From the NCBI GenBank assembly GCA_905181885.1, contig CAJIZI010000001.1, positions 496,001-560,000 on the forward strand: a DNA stretch of 64,000 bases, in the 5' to 3' direction. Position 1 is the stretch's first letter; each line of letters begins with the position of its first letter. The stretch comes from an uncultured Gammaproteobacteria bacterium. GTDB taxonomy: Bacteria; Pseudomonadota; Gammaproteobacteria; Nitrosococcales; Methylophagaceae. The notes under the pieces are model-generated. The model ran no database searches. It was given only the letters and a program-made list of their open reading frames with translations, and had not been told where the DNA came from. Position numbers and translations under genes: made by a program. Shown piece after piece: positions 30,361-40,319 of this stretch.

Positions 30361-32544
30361 TCAATATAAATCAATAGGATCGACGTCAATGGACCACTGA
30401 CATTCTCTACTACTTTTCAGTTTAGACATGGCTTCAATATGGTGATCTAGTAATTGATGAAGAGCTTTCCTGTTTTGAGTCGTCAATAACAGTTGTGCAC
30501 GAAAGTTTCCTGCTCGTTTTTCCATCATTGCCGGTACAGGACCTAGAACCATAACTAGCTTTTGGTTCTGGTTTAACAAAGCTGATGCCTCTGTTAAAAA
30601 CTTTAACGGAGAGGCTTGTTTTTTAGCTCGGGCTCGAATCACGCATAATGATCCAATCGGCGGCATTAAACTGCTTTTTCTTTCTTGTAATAATTTTTTT
30701 GCCATTTTTATATAACCACCTTGTAACAAATCTTGCCAAAAAGGATGTACAACCTGGCTTGTTTGAATATAAACCTTGCCTGGCTTTCTTCCCCTTCCTG
30801 CTCGCCCCGTAACCTGTGTGATTAGCTGTGCTAAGGATTCTGTTGCCCTAAAATCCGCACTAAATAAGCCTTGATCTGCGTCTAAAATACCCACCAAAGT
30901 TACATCATGAAAATCATGACCCTTAGCTAACATTTGAGTGCCAATCAAAATTTTGGCCCCACCTGCCTGTATGTCTGCTACTAATTTAACAAAGGAACCC
31001 ACTCTTTGAGTGCTGTCACGATCCATTCGCAAGACGGGTGTTTCTGGAAAAAGCGTTTGAAGGTTTTCCTCAATCTGTTGCGTCCCGACACCATAATTAC
31101 CCATCTCTGTAGACTCACACTCTGGGCACTCTTTAGGGAGCGGCTGGTTAAAACCACAATGATGGCAACGCAATTGATACCGGCTTTGGTGAACAATCAT
31201 TTTAGCGTCACAATGTTTACAGCTTGCTTGCCAAGAACAATCATGACAAATCAAAACAGGGGCATAACCTCTTTGGTTGATGAAAAGGAGTACCTGATTC
31301 CCTTCCTCCAGCGTCTTTCCTATCTCCTTGTAAAGTATGCTTGATAAACCGTTACACGCTTTTGGGCCAGAGCTATCTATTAGCTCTACTTCCGGTAGCT
31401 CCGCCCCTGTTGCCCTCTGCGCTAAAGTTATGAGGCTATAGCGTTGTGACTGCGCATGATAAAAAGACTCTAAGGAAGGTGTTGCGCTGCCCAATAAAAC
31501 AGGAATGTTTTCTCTTTTTGCTCTAATTATAGCTACATTTCTAGCATGGTATCTTAGGCTGTCTTGTTGTTTATATGAACTATCATGCTCTTCGTCAATT
31601 ATCACCAAGCCCAAACGACTTAAAGGCGAAAAAACGGCTGAGCGTGTTCCTATTACAATGTCAGCATCACCAGACTGTGCCAAAAGCCAGGCCTGTTGTC
31701 GTTCGCTATCATTCATGGAGGAGTTAAAGACTACAATACAGACAGACAGGTGTTGTTTGAACCTATTTACAAATTGTTCTGTTAAACCTATTTCAGGTAT
31801 CAAAATAAGAACTTGTTTGCCTTTAGAGACAACTAGTGAAGCAAGCTGTATATAAACCTCTGTTTTACCACTGCCTGTAATGCCGTGAAGCAGTATGGAT
31901 GAAAATTTATTTTGTTTTTCCCAAACAGCATTAACTGCCGCTTCTTGGTCATTATTTAGTTTTTTTAGAGGTATCAGGTCGGTTACCAAGGCTGGTTTTT
32001 TAACTTGCTTTTCCTTTTTAACAAGCCTTTTAACCTCTAGCCTTTTTAGTGCGTCATTATGATTGCCTATTGCGTCAGTTATTTCTTGTTGGGAAAGGTG
32101 TGTGCTGTTTTTTTGTAGCAGCTTCAAAACATTTTCTTGCTTCTTACCTAGCTTACTCTCTGACGCGCTATCACTGGCTAATGACCAGTACGTCTCCTTC
32201 ATTAATAAAGCTGGCTCACCAAGACGTATTTTTTTCGGCAAAGCAACTTGAAAGCAATCTCCCACAGGATGGTGGTAATATTCACTCACCCAAGAAATCA
32301 AGTTCAGAAGCTCTTCTGAAATTATTGGTAGCTCATCAAGTCTCGTGATTATAGGCTTCACCTTTGATAGCTGTACCTTGTCTTGCATATCTTCTATATC
32401 AAAAATTATTCCTACGAGCTCACGTGAACCAAAAGGGACCCTCACTCTAAGCCCTCTTTGCCACGCCGCTTCAGATTGGTCTGGCAAATAGTCAAAACAG
32501 AACCGCAAAGGACAAGGAAGAGCCACTTTTAAAATAAAAGGCAT
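30361..32544 (-). CDS. priA: Primosomal protein N', replication restart helicase
   Basis: PriA reloads the replisome at stalled forks. An N-terminal DNA-binding domain (about 1-190) is followed by helicase lobe 1 with GITGSGKTEVYIQ and DEEHDSSYKQQ. A zinc-binding module inserted in lobe 2 has paired Cys (CHDC, CKHC, CHHC, CPEC, about residues 425-470). GTQMLAKGHDFHDVTLVG and TQVTGRAGRG form the C-terminal helicase motifs. 727 residues, full length. A gap rich in DnaA-box-like sequences precedes it. Confidence 0.97.
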   Translation of the reverse strand: MPFILKVALPCPLRFCFDYLPDQSEAAWQRGLRVRVPFGSRELVGIIFDIEDMQDKVQLSKVKPIITRLDELPIISEELLNLISWVSEYYHHPVGDCFQVALPKKIRLGEPALLMKETYWSLASDSASESKLGKKQENVLKLLQKNSTHLSQQEITDAIGNHNDALKRLEVKRLVKKEKQVKKPALVTDLIPLKKLNNDQEAAVNAVWEKQNKFSSILLHGITGSGKTEVYIQLASLVVSKGKQVLILIPEIGLTEQFVNRFKQHLSVCIVVFNSSMNDSERQQAWLLAQSGDADIVIGTRSAVFSPLSRLGLVIIDEEHDSSYKQQDSLRYHARNVAIIRAKRENIPVLLGSATPSLESFYHAQSQRYSLITLAQRATGAELPEVELIDSSGPKACNGLSSILYKEIGKTLEEGNQVLLFINQRGYAPVLICHDCSWQASCKHCDAKMIVHQSRYQLRCHHCGFNQPLPKECPECESTEMGNYGVGTQQIEENLQTLFPETPVLRMDRDSTQRVGSFVKLVADIQAGGAKILIGTQMLAKGHDFHDVTLVGILDADQGLFSADFRATESLAQLITQVTGRAGRGRKPGKVYIQTSQVVHPFWQDLLQGGYIKMAKKLLQERKSSLMPPIGSLCVIRARAKKQASPLKFLTEASALLNQNQKLVMVLGPVPAMMEKRAGNFRAQLLLTTQNRKALHQLLDHHIEAMSKLKSSRECQWSIDVDPIDLY

Positions 32545-32846
32545 TAGTTAATAATAAATATATTATTTAAAAGATTATTGATGATAATGATTAGTTCCTG
32601 TGGATAAGTGAGTAAGTCTTTTTTATAATTACAATTCAGAGGTTTAAACTATTACGGCCTGTTGATAAAGACAAGACTAAACATGTTTTAGTTGTGGACA
32701 ACCAAACGCTTTATCCACAGCTTAACTTATCCACAGCTTCTTATGCCTTTTATCAGTACACTTGTACATAAGTTATTAGCGGAAGGGCTCCCAGTTTTAA
32801 AACTGGATCTGGTAGTATCTTATCTTGTTAAATTATAGGCTAAAAA
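32545..32846. promoter_or_regulatory. AT-rich divergent gap with DnaA-box cluster (possible origin or DnaA-controlled promoters)
   Basis: 302 bases between priA (minus) and folA (plus). An almost pure A/T stretch lies at 32548-32592. Perfect TTATCCACA sites occur at 32599-32607 (reverse), 32711-32719 and 32727-32735. A one-mismatch site lies at 32660-32668 (TTATCAACA, reverse), and a looser one, TTGTGGACA, at 32692-32700. The combination of an AT-rich element and several DnaA boxes is what oriC regions show. DnaA-regulated promoters for priA/folA are the alternative. Confidence 0.5.
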
Positions 32847-33332
32847 ATGAAGTTATCCATTATTGTAGCAACAGATGAAGAGGGGCTCATAGGAAAAGAT
32901 AACGATCTTCCTTGGAAGTTATCTGCCGATTTACAGTATTTTCGCCGAGTGACTATGGGTAAAGCGCTAATAATGGGTAGACGGACCCATGAGTCAATAG
33001 GGAGAGCGCTGCCGGGAAGAAAAAACATCGTTATTACAAGCGACCAGGAGTATGAAAGCGACGGTTGTACTATCAGCTTTTCAGTCCAACAGGCCCTTCA
33101 GGAATGTGAAAACATAGAAGAAGTTATGGTGATGGGGGGGGCCTCGCTATATAAGCAGTTTTTACCAGAAGCGAGCACAATTTATCTGACGCTCGTCCAC
33201 GCAACGCTATCAGGTGATACTTGGTTTCCAGACTGGGACAAAAACCAGTGGCAGGTTCTCAGCGAAGAAAAGTTTTTTGCGGATGAAAAAAACGAACACC
33301 CTTACAGCTTCATTGTATATAAGCGTAATTAA
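32847..33332 (+). CDS. folA: Dihydrofolate reductase
   Basis: Reduces dihydrofolate with NADPH to supply tetrahydrofolate. 161 residues, typical. Seen: SIIVATDEEGLIGKDNDLPWKL at the N-terminus, with the active-site acidic residue and Pro-Trp; MGRRTHESIGRALPGRKNIV, the cofactor-binding segment; VMVMGGASLYKQFLP, the conserved Gly-Gly region; and DTWFPDWD. It is the only plus-strand gene between 23 and 60 kb and is convergent with the TIGR02647 gene. Confidence 0.97.
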   Translation: MKLSIIVATDEEGLIGKDNDLPWKLSADLQYFRRVTMGKALIMGRRTHESIGRALPGRKNIVITSDQEYESDGCTISFSVQQALQECENIEEVMVMGGASLYKQFLPEASTIYLTLVHATLSGDTWFPDWDKNQWQVLSEEKFFADEKNEHPYSFIVYKRN

Positions 33333-33340
33333 AGGCTTGT

Positions 33341-33574
33341 TCAGGCCCTTAAGAGGCTAAGAAGGGCCTCGGTGTGTTTTGCCGCGTCATGGCCTAAGTC
33401 GGTCAAGTAGCCCCCATCTTTTTGGTTTATTAAACCTTTTTCAAACAAACGGCGTGTAGCATCACGCAGCTCCTGTCGAGCATCATTATGCACTTTAAGA
33501 CCCTCATGTTTTGTCTCAAGGCTATAACGCAACAAGACTTCAATTTCATCAACAAGCTGTTGTTTAAGCGGCAT
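33341..33574 (-). CDS. TIGR02647 family small protein
   Basis: 77 residues matching the conserved hypothetical family TIGR02647. Hallmarks are a winged-helix-like pattern with EGLKVH near residue 24, RRLFEKGLINQKDGGYLTDLG mid-protein, and AAKHTEALLSLL at the end. Members are annotated as possible DNA-binding proteins, but function is not established. It is convergent with folA (8-base gap) and downstream of tatC. Confidence 0.82.
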   Translation of the reverse strand: MPLKQQLVDEIEVLLRYSLETKHEGLKVHNDARQELRDATRRLFEKGLINQKDGGYLTDLGHDAAKHTEALLSLLRA

Positions 33575-33616
33575 CTAAATCTCTCCAGAAGGTTATATTT
33601 TTTGTGCTTAGAAAGC

Positions 33617-34363
33617 CTAAGCTTTTTCTTCATCATCGCTTTGTGTTTTTTTGGGTAGCCAACGAGAACAAACCAGACCAAGCTCAAATAAGAGCCAAAC
33701 AGGCAAGGCAAGCAGTGTTTGAGAAATGATATCTGGAGGCGTGAGCAACATACCAATTATAAAGGCCCCAACAATAATATAAGGACGCTTCTCTCCTAAG
33801 CTTTCCACTGTTGACACGCCTGACCAAATTAAGAGAAGGGTTGCAATAGGAACCTCAAAAGCAAAGCCAAAAGCAAAAAACAGCTTGAGGACAAAGTCCA
33901 AATAACTACTAATGTCCGTCATCACTGCAACCCCTTCGGGCGCTGCTTGGGTTAAAAAACCAAAGACAAGAGGAAAGACCACGTAATAAGCAAAAACAAT
34001 ACCCAAGAAAAACAAAGCGGTGCTAGCAAATAATAAAGGAAAAACAATTTTACGCTCATTCTCGTATAAACCGGGGGCAACAAACCCCCAGAGCTGGAAC
34101 AATAGAACAGGCACGGCCAACATAATGGCGGTGCTGAGCGTAAGTTTAAAGGGAGTTAAGAAGGGAGAGGCTACTTCTGTTGCTATCATTGTGCTGCTTT
34201 CAGGTAAGTGCCTTAATAAAGGCTCAGCCAGAAAATGATAGAGGTCATTGGAAAAAGGTAAAAGTATAACGGCTATAACAAGAACGGCTAAGATACCCCT
34301 TAACAGTCTATCGCGAAGCTCAACGAGGTGAGAAACTAATTGTTCTTGACTATCCTTTTCCAT
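33617..34363 (-). CDS. tatC: Sec-independent protein translocase TatC
   Basis: Core receptor of the twin-arginine pathway, 248 residues with six hydrophobic segments. Family signatures: LVSHLVELRDRLLR at the N-terminus, signal-recognition residues near FLTPFKL and FQLWGFVAPGLYENER, and FVLKLFFAFGFAFEVPI mid-protein. The C-terminal tail is Lys/Asp-rich. It overlaps tatB by about 14 bases. Several proteins in this window (SoxB, SoxC, SoxY) have twin-arginine-like signals and are likely clients. Confidence 0.97.
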   Translation of the reverse strand: MEKDSQEQLVSHLVELRDRLLRGILAVLVIAVILLPFSNDLYHFLAEPLLRHLPESSTMIATEVASPFLTPFKLTLSTAIMLAVPVLLFQLWGFVAPGLYENERKIVFPLLFASTALFFLGIVFAYYVVFPLVFGFLTQAAPEGVAVMTDISSYLDFVLKLFFAFGFAFEVPIATLLLIWSGVSTVESLGEKRPYIIVGAFIIGMLLTPPDIISQTLLALPVWLLFELGLVCSRWLPKKTQSDDEEKA

Positions 34364-34661
34364 TGTTGGCCTTAGCGGAGGGCTTCTCTACAGGTTCAGC
34401 GCCGCTCTCTGATAGGTTTGCTTCGTCAGGAACTACGTAGCGCGGGACGGAGGGTGTGCCCTCTTGATCCAAAATCGTTTTCTTTAGATCTTCAGCGCTC
34501 AATTCACGTGAAATCTCGCTACGGACAGACTGTATAGACGCGTTGGCGCGGCCAATCCATAGGCCTGTGACACGGATAAGCCGAGGCATACGTTCGGGCC
34601 CAACGACCACTAGCGCAACGATAGCTATTAACAATAATTCCCAAAAACCAATATCAAACAT
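34350..34661 (-). CDS. tatB: Sec-independent protein translocase TatB
   Basis: 103 residues. An N-terminal membrane helix (MFDIGFWELLLIAIVALVV) carries the conserved Glu-8. A hinge (VGPERMPRLIR) and an amphipathic helix follow, then a Pro/Ser/Ala-rich tail. It partners TatC in substrate recognition. The start lies about 106 bases from tatA, and the end overlaps tatC. Confidence 0.94.
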   Translation of the reverse strand: MFDIGFWELLLIAIVALVVVGPERMPRLIRVTGLWIGRANASIQSVRSEISRELSAEDLKKTILDQEGTPSVPRYVVPDEANLSESGAEPVEKPSAKANNGKG

Positions 34662-34767
34662 AAGCGTCTCTTTTGCTACCTATCAAACGAGCTATGAAGA
34701 AGAACATTAATAGCCGTCTATTGTTAAACCAAGCCGGCCATAACGAAGCAAGTCAATAAGAGAGCTG

Positions 34768-35007
34768 TTAACCTGTATGGTTATCTTTTTTTGACTGCGA
34801 AGAGCCGGGCTCTTCACTTGTGTGATGAAGCGTGACGTCGTCTTTCTTGTTAACGTCATCCTCGCCCTCTCGCACCGATTGTTTAAAGCTTTTAATCGCG
34901 CTGCCTAAATCACCACCCATAGATCGTAGTTTTTTAGTTCCAAACAAAAGGATAACAATTGCCAACACAATCACTAACTGCCAAATACTAATTCCGCCCA
35001 AACCCAT
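34768..35007 (-). CDS. tatA: Sec-independent protein translocase TatA
   Basis: 79 residues with the TatA plan: a short membrane helix ([18 protein letters not shown]), the [20 protein letters not shown] hinge and amphipathic helix, and a polar tail. It forms the protein-conducting assembly of the Tat system. First of the tatABC set on the minus strand, immediately after the HIT gene (9 bases), so it may be co-transcribed with the his genes upstream. Confidence 0.95.
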   Translation of the reverse strand: MGLGGISIWQLVIVLAIVILLFGTKKLRSMGGDLGSAIKSFKQSVREGEDDVNKKDDVTLHHTSEEPGSSQSKKDNHTG

Positions 35008-35016
35008 GGTTTTCTC

Positions 35017-35355
35017 CTAATTGAAACTGGACAGGCCCTGACCGCCCAGTATGTGTATATGTAAGTGCCCTACTTCTTGTCCGCCATCAGGGCCGGTATT
35101 GATAATGGTTCTGAACCCATTAACGAGGCCTTGTGACCTTGCTAGCTGAGGTAATATGTACATTATATGCCCAATGAGCATTTGATGCTCGGCTGTTAGA
35201 TGATCAAGGTTATCAATATGAATTCTAGGGATCACTAATAAATGGACAGCAGCTCGCGGGTTTATATCCTTAAAAGCTATTACTTGGTCATCTTCAAAGA
35301 CCTTATCTGACGGGATATCGCCATCAATAATTTTACAGAACAGGCAATCACTCAC
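35017..35355 (-). CDS. hinT: HIT-family nucleotide-binding hydrolase (HinT type)
   Basis: 112 residues. It begins [22 protein letters not shown], the HinT zinc-site-like Cys pair and first strand, and carries the histidine triad HLHIHILGG (about residues 98-106). Cytoplasmic purine nucleoside phosphoramidase. It overlaps hisE by 8 bases, which places it in the his-tat gene string. Confidence 0.93.
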   Translation of the reverse strand: MSDCLFCKIIDGDIPSDKVFEDDQVIAFKDINPRAAVHLLVIPRIHIDNLDHLTAEHQMLIGHIMYILPQLARSQGLVNGFRTIINTGPDGGQEVGHLHIHILGGQGLSSFN

Positions 35356-35671
35356 TATTTTTCCTGTTGGCTTTTTCTTCTAAGCCAGACAAACCAAAGC
35401 GGCGAGCAAGCTCATCTAATACCTGCTGGGGTTTGATATTATTATGGGCCAATAACACCATGCTGTGAAACCAAAGATCGGCCGTCTCATAAATTATTTG
35501 ATCCTTGTCTCCACCTTTGCCAGCAATTATTGTTTCAGTTGCTTCCTCGCCAAGCTTTTTAAGGATCTTATCTGTGCCTCCCTTGTAGAGGTTTGCTACA
35601 TAGGAGTCGTCAGCTTTTGCATTTTTGCGCGCCTCAAGGACTGCAGCTAATTGGGTCAAGACATCACTCAT
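35348..35671 (-). CDS. hisE: Phosphoribosyl-ATP diphosphatase
   Basis: Second step of histidine synthesis. 107 residues of the MazG-like all-helical family. Seen: [24 protein letters not shown], where the Lys/Glu cluster binds metal and substrate, and [15 protein letters not shown] with EexxD-type acidic residues. It is separate from hisI, not fused as in enterobacteria. Overlaps hisI by 4 bases. Confidence 0.95.
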   Translation of the reverse strand: MSDVLTQLAAVLEARKNAKADDSYVANLYKGGTDKILKKLGEEATETIIAGKGGDKDQIIYETADLWFHSMVLLAHNNIKPQQVLDELARRFGLSGLEEKANRKNSE

Positions 35672-36048
35672 TTGTATATCTCTTTAGGATCTTTTAATAC
35701 CGGCTCGGTAGTCTGCCAGCGCTCATCTTCTAGTTGTTGATAAAAACAATGGTGTCGACCCGTGTGACATGCAATCCCACCTTTTTGGACAACTTGTAGC
35801 AGGACGGCATCATTATCACAATCTAGGCGGATCGACGTCACTTTTTGCTGGTGGCCAGACTCTTCACCTTTATGCCATAATTTTTGACGTGAACGTGACC
35901 AGTATACGGCATGACCAGTTTCTACAGTTAGTTGTAGGGCTTCACTGTTCATCCAGGCTAAGGTTAGAACTTGATGAGTCGTGGCCTCTTGAGTAATAAC
36001 AGGTACGAGACCATCAGAGTCCCACCTTACTTTGGTGTGCCAGTCCAT
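35668..36048 (-). CDS. hisI: Phosphoribosyl-AMP cyclohydrolase
   Basis: Third step of histidine synthesis, a zinc enzyme. 126 residues. Motifs: [46 protein letters not shown] (metal-binding Asp/Cys) and [14 protein letters not shown] (zinc Cys and His). Its ATG shares one base with the hisF stop region. Confidence 0.96.
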   Translation of the reverse strand: MDWHTKVRWDSDGLVPVITQEATTHQVLTLAWMNSEALQLTVETGHAVYWSRSRQKLWHKGEESGHQQKVTSIRLDCDNDAVLLQVVQKGGIACHTGRHHCFYQQLEDERWQTTEPVLKDPKEIYK

Positions 36049-36821
36049 TATATTCGAACCTCAATACCTTGGCTGGCCATCTGGGCTTTAGCTTCTCCAA
36101 CAGAATGTTCACCAAAATGAAAAATGCTAGCGGCTAATACGGCGTCAGCTTGGCCTATCTTCACCCCGTCAGTTAGATCTTGCAGCTTTCCTACGCCACC
36201 AGAAGCGATTACAGGAGTGTTCACAGCTTGACTGACCGCACGGGTAAGGGCTAAGTCAAAACCTGATTTAGTGCCATCGCGATCCATACTGGTTAGCAAA
36301 ATTTCCCCTGCGCCATAAGACACCATTTTTTTTGCCCACTCAATGGCATTGAGCCCGGTAGCTTTCCGACCCCCGTGGGTGAAAATTTCCCAAGTCTCGG
36401 GCTGCCCTTTGCTTGAGGTACATTTAGCATCGATAGCAACGACGATACACTGAGAGCCAAATTTTTCAGCAGCTTCACGAACAAATTCAGGGCGAAGAAT
36501 AGCTGCAGAATTGATACCGACTTTATCGGCACCAGCATTAAGCATACGCCGAATGTCTTCTAACTTGCGAATGCCGCCACCTACTGTGAGGGGGATAAAA
36601 ACCTCACTAGCAATAGCCTCAACGACGTGCACAATGGTGTCACGATTATTATGCGTTGCTGTGATATCTAAAAAAGTAAGTTCATCAGCGCCTTGCTGAT
36701 CATAACGCTTAGCAATTTCAACGGGATCTCCAGCATCACGAATATCAACAAACTTAACACCTTTGACTACGCGGCCGTTGTCAACATCGAGACAGGGGAT
36801 AATACGTTTTGCGAGAGCCAT
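36048..36821 (-). CDS. hisF: Imidazole glycerol phosphate synthase cyclase subunit
   Basis: Cyclises PRFAR with ammonia from HisH into IGP and AICAR. A 257-residue TIM barrel. Catalytic Asp of [15 protein letters not shown] (Asp11), second Asp in [13 protein letters not shown] (about 130-140), and phosphate-binding segments [13 protein letters not shown] and [13 protein letters not shown]. 10-base gap to hisA. Confidence 0.98.
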   Translation of the reverse strand: MALAKRIIPCLDVDNGRVVKGVKFVDIRDAGDPVEIAKRYDQQGADELTFLDITATHNNRDTIVHVVEAIASEVFIPLTVGGGIRKLEDIRRMLNAGADKVGINSAAILRPEFVREAAEKFGSQCIVVAIDAKCTSSKGQPETWEIFTHGGRKATGLNAIEWAKKMVSYGAGEILLTSMDRDGTKSGFDLALTRAVSQAVNTPVIASGGVGKLQDLTDGVKIGQADAVLAASIFHFGEHSVGEAKAQMASQGIEVRI

Positions 36822-36831
36822 AATACCGCCT

Positions 36832-37584
36832 TTATTTGTATTGTTGCGGAGGGTTAAGCTTATCAGCTAAAGCCTGGCCTTTTGCTAAATCAATTGTTCC
36901 TTCATATATAGCACGGCCAACGATGGCTCCCATAACACCTTCACTTTCGTAATGACATAGGGCCTTGACATCGTTATAGTCGGTAACTCCACCAGAAGCA
37001 ATTACAGGGATACTGATAGCGCGAGCAAGGTCTCGGGTAGACTCAAGATTAACACCTTGCATCATTCCATCTCGACTAATATCTGTATAGACAATTGCTT
37101 CGACACCATCTTGTTCAAAATGTTTAGCAATATCAGTTACATCATGATGGGAAAGTTTGGACCAGCCATCAATTGCAACCTTTCCGTTCTTGGCGTCTAA
37201 ACCAACAATAATATGTCCGGGGAATTCAGCACAAACATCACCAACAAAGTGTGGAGCATTAATGGCTTTGGTGCCAATGATGGTGTAACGGACCCCAGCT
37301 TCTAAATATGTCTGGATCGTTTCTTCATCACGAATACCTCCTCCGATCTGAACATCGAGCTCAGGGAAGGAGCTACATATTTCATGTATAACCCCGGCAT
37401 TAACGGGTTTTCCGGCAAAAGCGCCATCCAGATCGACAATATGAAGGCGTTTTGCCCCTGCGTCTACCCACTGCTTTGCAATAGCGATGGGATCTTCAGA
37501 AAATACTGTATTGTCTTCCATTCTGCCTTGTCGGAGGCGGACGCAGTGCCCCTCTTTGAGGTCAATAGCAGGAATTAACAACAT
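36832..37584 (-). CDS. hisA: ProFAR isomerase
   Basis: Isomerises ProFAR to PRFAR. A 250-residue TIM barrel homologous to HisF. Catalytic Asp of [16 protein letters not shown] (Asp8), second Asp in [14 protein letters not shown], and the phosphate-binding [11 protein letters not shown] and [13 protein letters not shown]. It lies between hisH and hisF in the normal order. Confidence 0.98.
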   Translation of the reverse strand: MLLIPAIDLKEGHCVRLRQGRMEDNTVFSEDPIAIAKQWVDAGAKRLHIVDLDGAFAGKPVNAGVIHEICSSFPELDVQIGGGIRDEETIQTYLEAGVRYTIIGTKAINAPHFVGDVCAEFPGHIIVGLDAKNGKVAIDGWSKLSHHDVTDIAKHFEQDGVEAIVYTDISRDGMMQGVNLESTRDLARAISIPVIASGGVTDYNDVKALCHYESEGVMGAIVGRAIYEGTIDLAKGQALADKLNPPQQYK

Positions 37585-37608
37585 AACCTTGTCTCCATTT
37601 TGTTGAGG

Positions 37609-38250
37609 CTAGGACTGGCCATCCCAGTTTAAAAAGTTCTGTAACAATTGTAGCCCATCGTGTTGACTTTTTTCTGGGTGAAATTGCGCAGCAAAAATAT
37701 TGTCTTTACAGAGTGCCGAAGTAAAGTCGTGTTGGTAATCTGTCGTTGCCGCCGTCACTGCTTTGTCCTTGGGCTCGGCATAGTAACTATGGACAAAATA
37801 AAAGCGACTATCTTGCTTAATGTCCTTCCAGAGGGGGTGAGAAAAAAGTTGATGTACTTGATTCCAGCCCATTTGAGGCACCTTAAAATCCCTTTCAGTG
37901 CGGGGTAGGGCGACATCAAATTGTCGTACGCGGCCAGGAATTATATTTAAAGCATTTATACCGTTATTTTCTTCACTGTGACTGAGTAACGCCTGCATGC
38001 CAAGACAAATGCCTAGCAGGGGCTTGGTTTGAGCAACCTCTTGAATAATCATATCTAGGTTAAGGCGCGCTAACTCATCAATACAATCACGTATTGCTCC
38101 AACACCGGGAAGTACGACATGGCTAGCACTTTGAATGAGCTTAGGATCTGCTGTTACTTTAACAGTAACGTCACTTGCTACGGCTTCTAGCGCTTTAGAG
38201 ACAGAGCGTAAATTACCCATGCCATAGTCAATAACTGCAACGTGGCGCAT
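37609..38250 (-). CDS. hisH: Imidazole glycerol phosphate synthase glutaminase subunit
   Basis: Class I glutamine amidotransferase that feeds ammonia to HisF. 213 residues. Catalytic Cys in LLGICLGMQ, and the His-x-Glu pair in AAQFHPEKSQHDG near the C-terminus. IDYGMGNLRSV at the N-terminus is standard. 24 bases before hisA. Confidence 0.97.
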   Translation of the reverse strand: MRHVAVIDYGMGNLRSVSKALEAVASDVTVKVTADPKLIQSASHVVLPGVGAIRDCIDELARLNLDMIIQEVAQTKPLLGICLGMQALLSHSEENNGINALNIIPGRVRQFDVALPRTERDFKVPQMGWNQVHQLFSHPLWKDIKQDSRFYFVHSYYAEPKDKAVTAATTDYQHDFTSALCKDNIFAAQFHPEKSQHDGLQLLQNFLNWDGQS

Positions 38251-38317
38251 AACAGACCTGTTTAAAAAATTAAAAGTTTATTTTACGCACTAAAGACGCA
38301 ATTTTGTAGGCTCTTTT

Positions 38318-38911
38318 TTAAAGGCTACCTTTCGTTGAAGGTAATTGTTCTAGTGCGCGCTGATCGAGAGTGACGGCCATTCTTAATGCGCGACCAAAGC
38401 CTTTAAACATCGTTTCGGCGATATGGTGTGCGTTGCGGCCCTTAATGTTGTCAATATGTAATGAAATACCGGCATGGTTTACCAGTCCCTGGAAAAACTC
38501 ATAAAACAAATCGACATCGAACTCACCAATTTTGTCCCGATTAAAAGCTACATCATATTCAAAGCCGGGACGGCCGGATAGGTCCAAGACAACACGCGTC
38601 AGCGCTTCATCGAGAGGTATATAGGCATGGCCATAGCGCACGACACCTTTTTTACTGCCTAAGGCCTGTTTGAAGGCCTGGCCGATTGTAATGCCTATAT
38701 CTTCAACAGTGTGGTGGGCGTCAATGTGTAAGTCGCCCTTCGCTTTAATAGCTAAATCAAACAAACCATGTCGAGCAATTTGCTCGACCATGTGATCCAG
38801 AAAGGGGACTCCAGTTTCTGCACTAAACAGGCCCTGCCCATCAAGGTTAATTGTCACCTCAATTTGGGTTTCAATGGTATTACGCGCAACAGTGGCGGTG
38901 CGAGATGTCAT
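38318..38911 (-). CDS. hisB: Imidazoleglycerol-phosphate dehydratase (monofunctional HisB)
   Basis: Dehydrates IGP in histidine synthesis. 197 residues with two paired half-repeats, each with a metal-binding His cluster: [11 protein letters not shown] and the C-terminal [33 protein letters not shown] is also typical. The histidinol-phosphatase domain fused in enterobacteria is absent. First his gene of the string; hisG, hisD and hisC are not in the window. Confidence 0.97.
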   Translation of the reverse strand: MTSRTATVARNTIETQIEVTINLDGQGLFSAETGVPFLDHMVEQIARHGLFDLAIKAKGDLHIDAHHTVEDIGITIGQAFKQALGSKKGVVRYGHAYIPLDEALTRVVLDLSGRPGFEYDVAFNRDKIGEFDVDLFYEFFQGLVNHAGISLHIDNIKGRNAHHIAETMFKGFGRALRMAVTLDQRALEQLPSTKGSL

Positions 38912-39024
38912 GATGTGTCCTAGATCTATGATTAAGAAAGAGAATGATAACTGTTTAAGTCTTTAGTTTGAAGTATTATTGCTTAAAAAGGGCAAGTTAC
39001 ATCAGCTTTTAAGCAGAGTTTTAA

Positions 39025-40215
39025 TCAAAAGCGTCCTTTAAGCATGCCGTGCCAGTAGAGTTTCGGCATAATATATTTTTTAAGAATATACATGCTCATT
39101 CTTTCAGTGCTTTGGTCAAAGGGAAGCGTTTCTCTCAGGCTAAGGTCATAATCAAACTCAGCTAACATAGAGCGGCCATAGCCAGTCACTATTGAGCAAG
39201 AAGTATATCCATTGTAGTAATCAACTAATGGCAGACCATCTCTTGCAGATAAGATGTTTCTAACCATTATTGGAACTTGTGCGCGAATTGCTGCTGCTGT
39301 TTTTGATGTTGGTAAGCTACTGCAGTCACCGCAGGAAAAAACATTATCGAAGTGATTATGCTGCATGGTGTCTTTATCAACATCGACCCAACCGGCTTCC
39401 GTAGAGAGGAGGCTTTTCTTGATGAAGTCCGGAGGACCCATCTTAGGGGTTACATGAAGGAAGTCATACTCGACTGAATTAAGTTCATTTGAATCGAGAT
39501 CTTTGAAAATTGCGACCTTATTATCAGCATCTACTTCGACCAAGTCATGAAGAAAAGTTTTTTGAATTCCGCGCTGGTCACAGAGGCTATTGAGCTTTTC
39601 TGCGTATTTCTTCACAGGAAAGATATCGGGCATCCCTGAGAAGAATTTCACATTAATTTGATTTGTCTGTCCGGAAAGTCTGAAGTAGTCTTCGGCGAGG
39701 TACGTTATTTCTTGAGGCGCGCCATCTCCCTTTATAGGACTAGCAGGCTGAGAGAATAGAGCCGTACCTTTGCTCAAGTTGCGAATATTTTCCCAGGTCG
39801 ATTCAACTGACTTGTAACTATAGTTACTACAGATACCTTTTTTGCCTAAATTACGTGAGAGGCCCTTAATATCTGTCCAGTTTATTTGTAAACCAACAGT
39901 AATAATTAAGTATTCATAACTAAACTTTCCGCTTTGTTTTGTCGATAGTTTACTTTTTTCAGGGTCAAAGTTTGTTACAGCGTCTCTGATCCAGTCACAA
40001 TCTTTAGGTATGAGCATTGCAGTGTCTTTCTGCGAGGCCTCTTTTGGAAAAACACCAGCACCAACGAGTGTCCATAGCGATTGATAGTAGTGATCGGCTG
40101 ATGGTTCGATAATGGCAATGCTGCCAGCAGGCAGTTCTTTTGCAAGCCTTGCCGCTGCGGCGATACCTGCTGCACCACCACCTACGATCACGATTTCATA
40201 ATGTTGTTCTGTCAT
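39025..40215 (-). CDS. sqr: Sulfide:quinone oxidoreductase, type II-like
   Basis: A membrane-associated flavoprotein that oxidises sulfide and reduces quinone. 396 residues. FAD-binding IVGGGAAGIAAAARL at the N-terminus, a second nucleotide segment LIITVGLQINW, a conserved Cys near residue 127 (GICSNYSY), FSCGDCSSLPTSKTAAAIRAQ (FAD motif) and a C-terminal YNGYTSCSIVTGYGRSMLAEFDY typical of type II enzymes. Residues 360-396 form an amphipathic tail. It is the last gene of the run mtoX-mauG-tlpA-sqr, so its sulfide may come from methanethiol oxidation. Confidence 0.88.
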   Translation of the reverse strand: MTEQHYEIVIVGGGAAGIAAAARLAKELPAGSIAIIEPSADHYYQSLWTLVGAGVFPKEASQKDTAMLIPKDCDWIRDAVTNFDPEKSKLSTKQSGKFSYEYLIITVGLQINWTDIKGLSRNLGKKGICSNYSYKSVESTWENIRNLSKGTALFSQPASPIKGDGAPQEITYLAEDYFRLSGQTNQINVKFFSGMPDIFPVKKYAEKLNSLCDQRGIQKTFLHDLVEVDADNKVAIFKDLDSNELNSVEYDFLHVTPKMGPPDFIKKSLLSTEAGWVDVDKDTMQHNHFDNVFSCGDCSSLPTSKTAAAIRAQVPIMVRNILSARDGLPLVDYYNGYTSCSIVTGYGRSMLAEFDYDLSLRETLPFDQSTERMSMYILKKYIMPKLYWHGMLKGRF

Positions 40216-40319
40216 AATTCATGTCCCTCACTAGCGAGGTCTTTGCTTAGCTAAGACGTTCTAGGAAAGTAACTCAGACTCTTATGATAGCGGCTGCTGT
40301 GGCTATCGAAGATAGTTTT

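Noticed and set aside
32660-32735. Firm call of oriC
   Set aside because: Box number and A/T tract fit, but gene orientation does not diverge from the site and dnaA/mnmG are not present, so it is kept as a candidate only.
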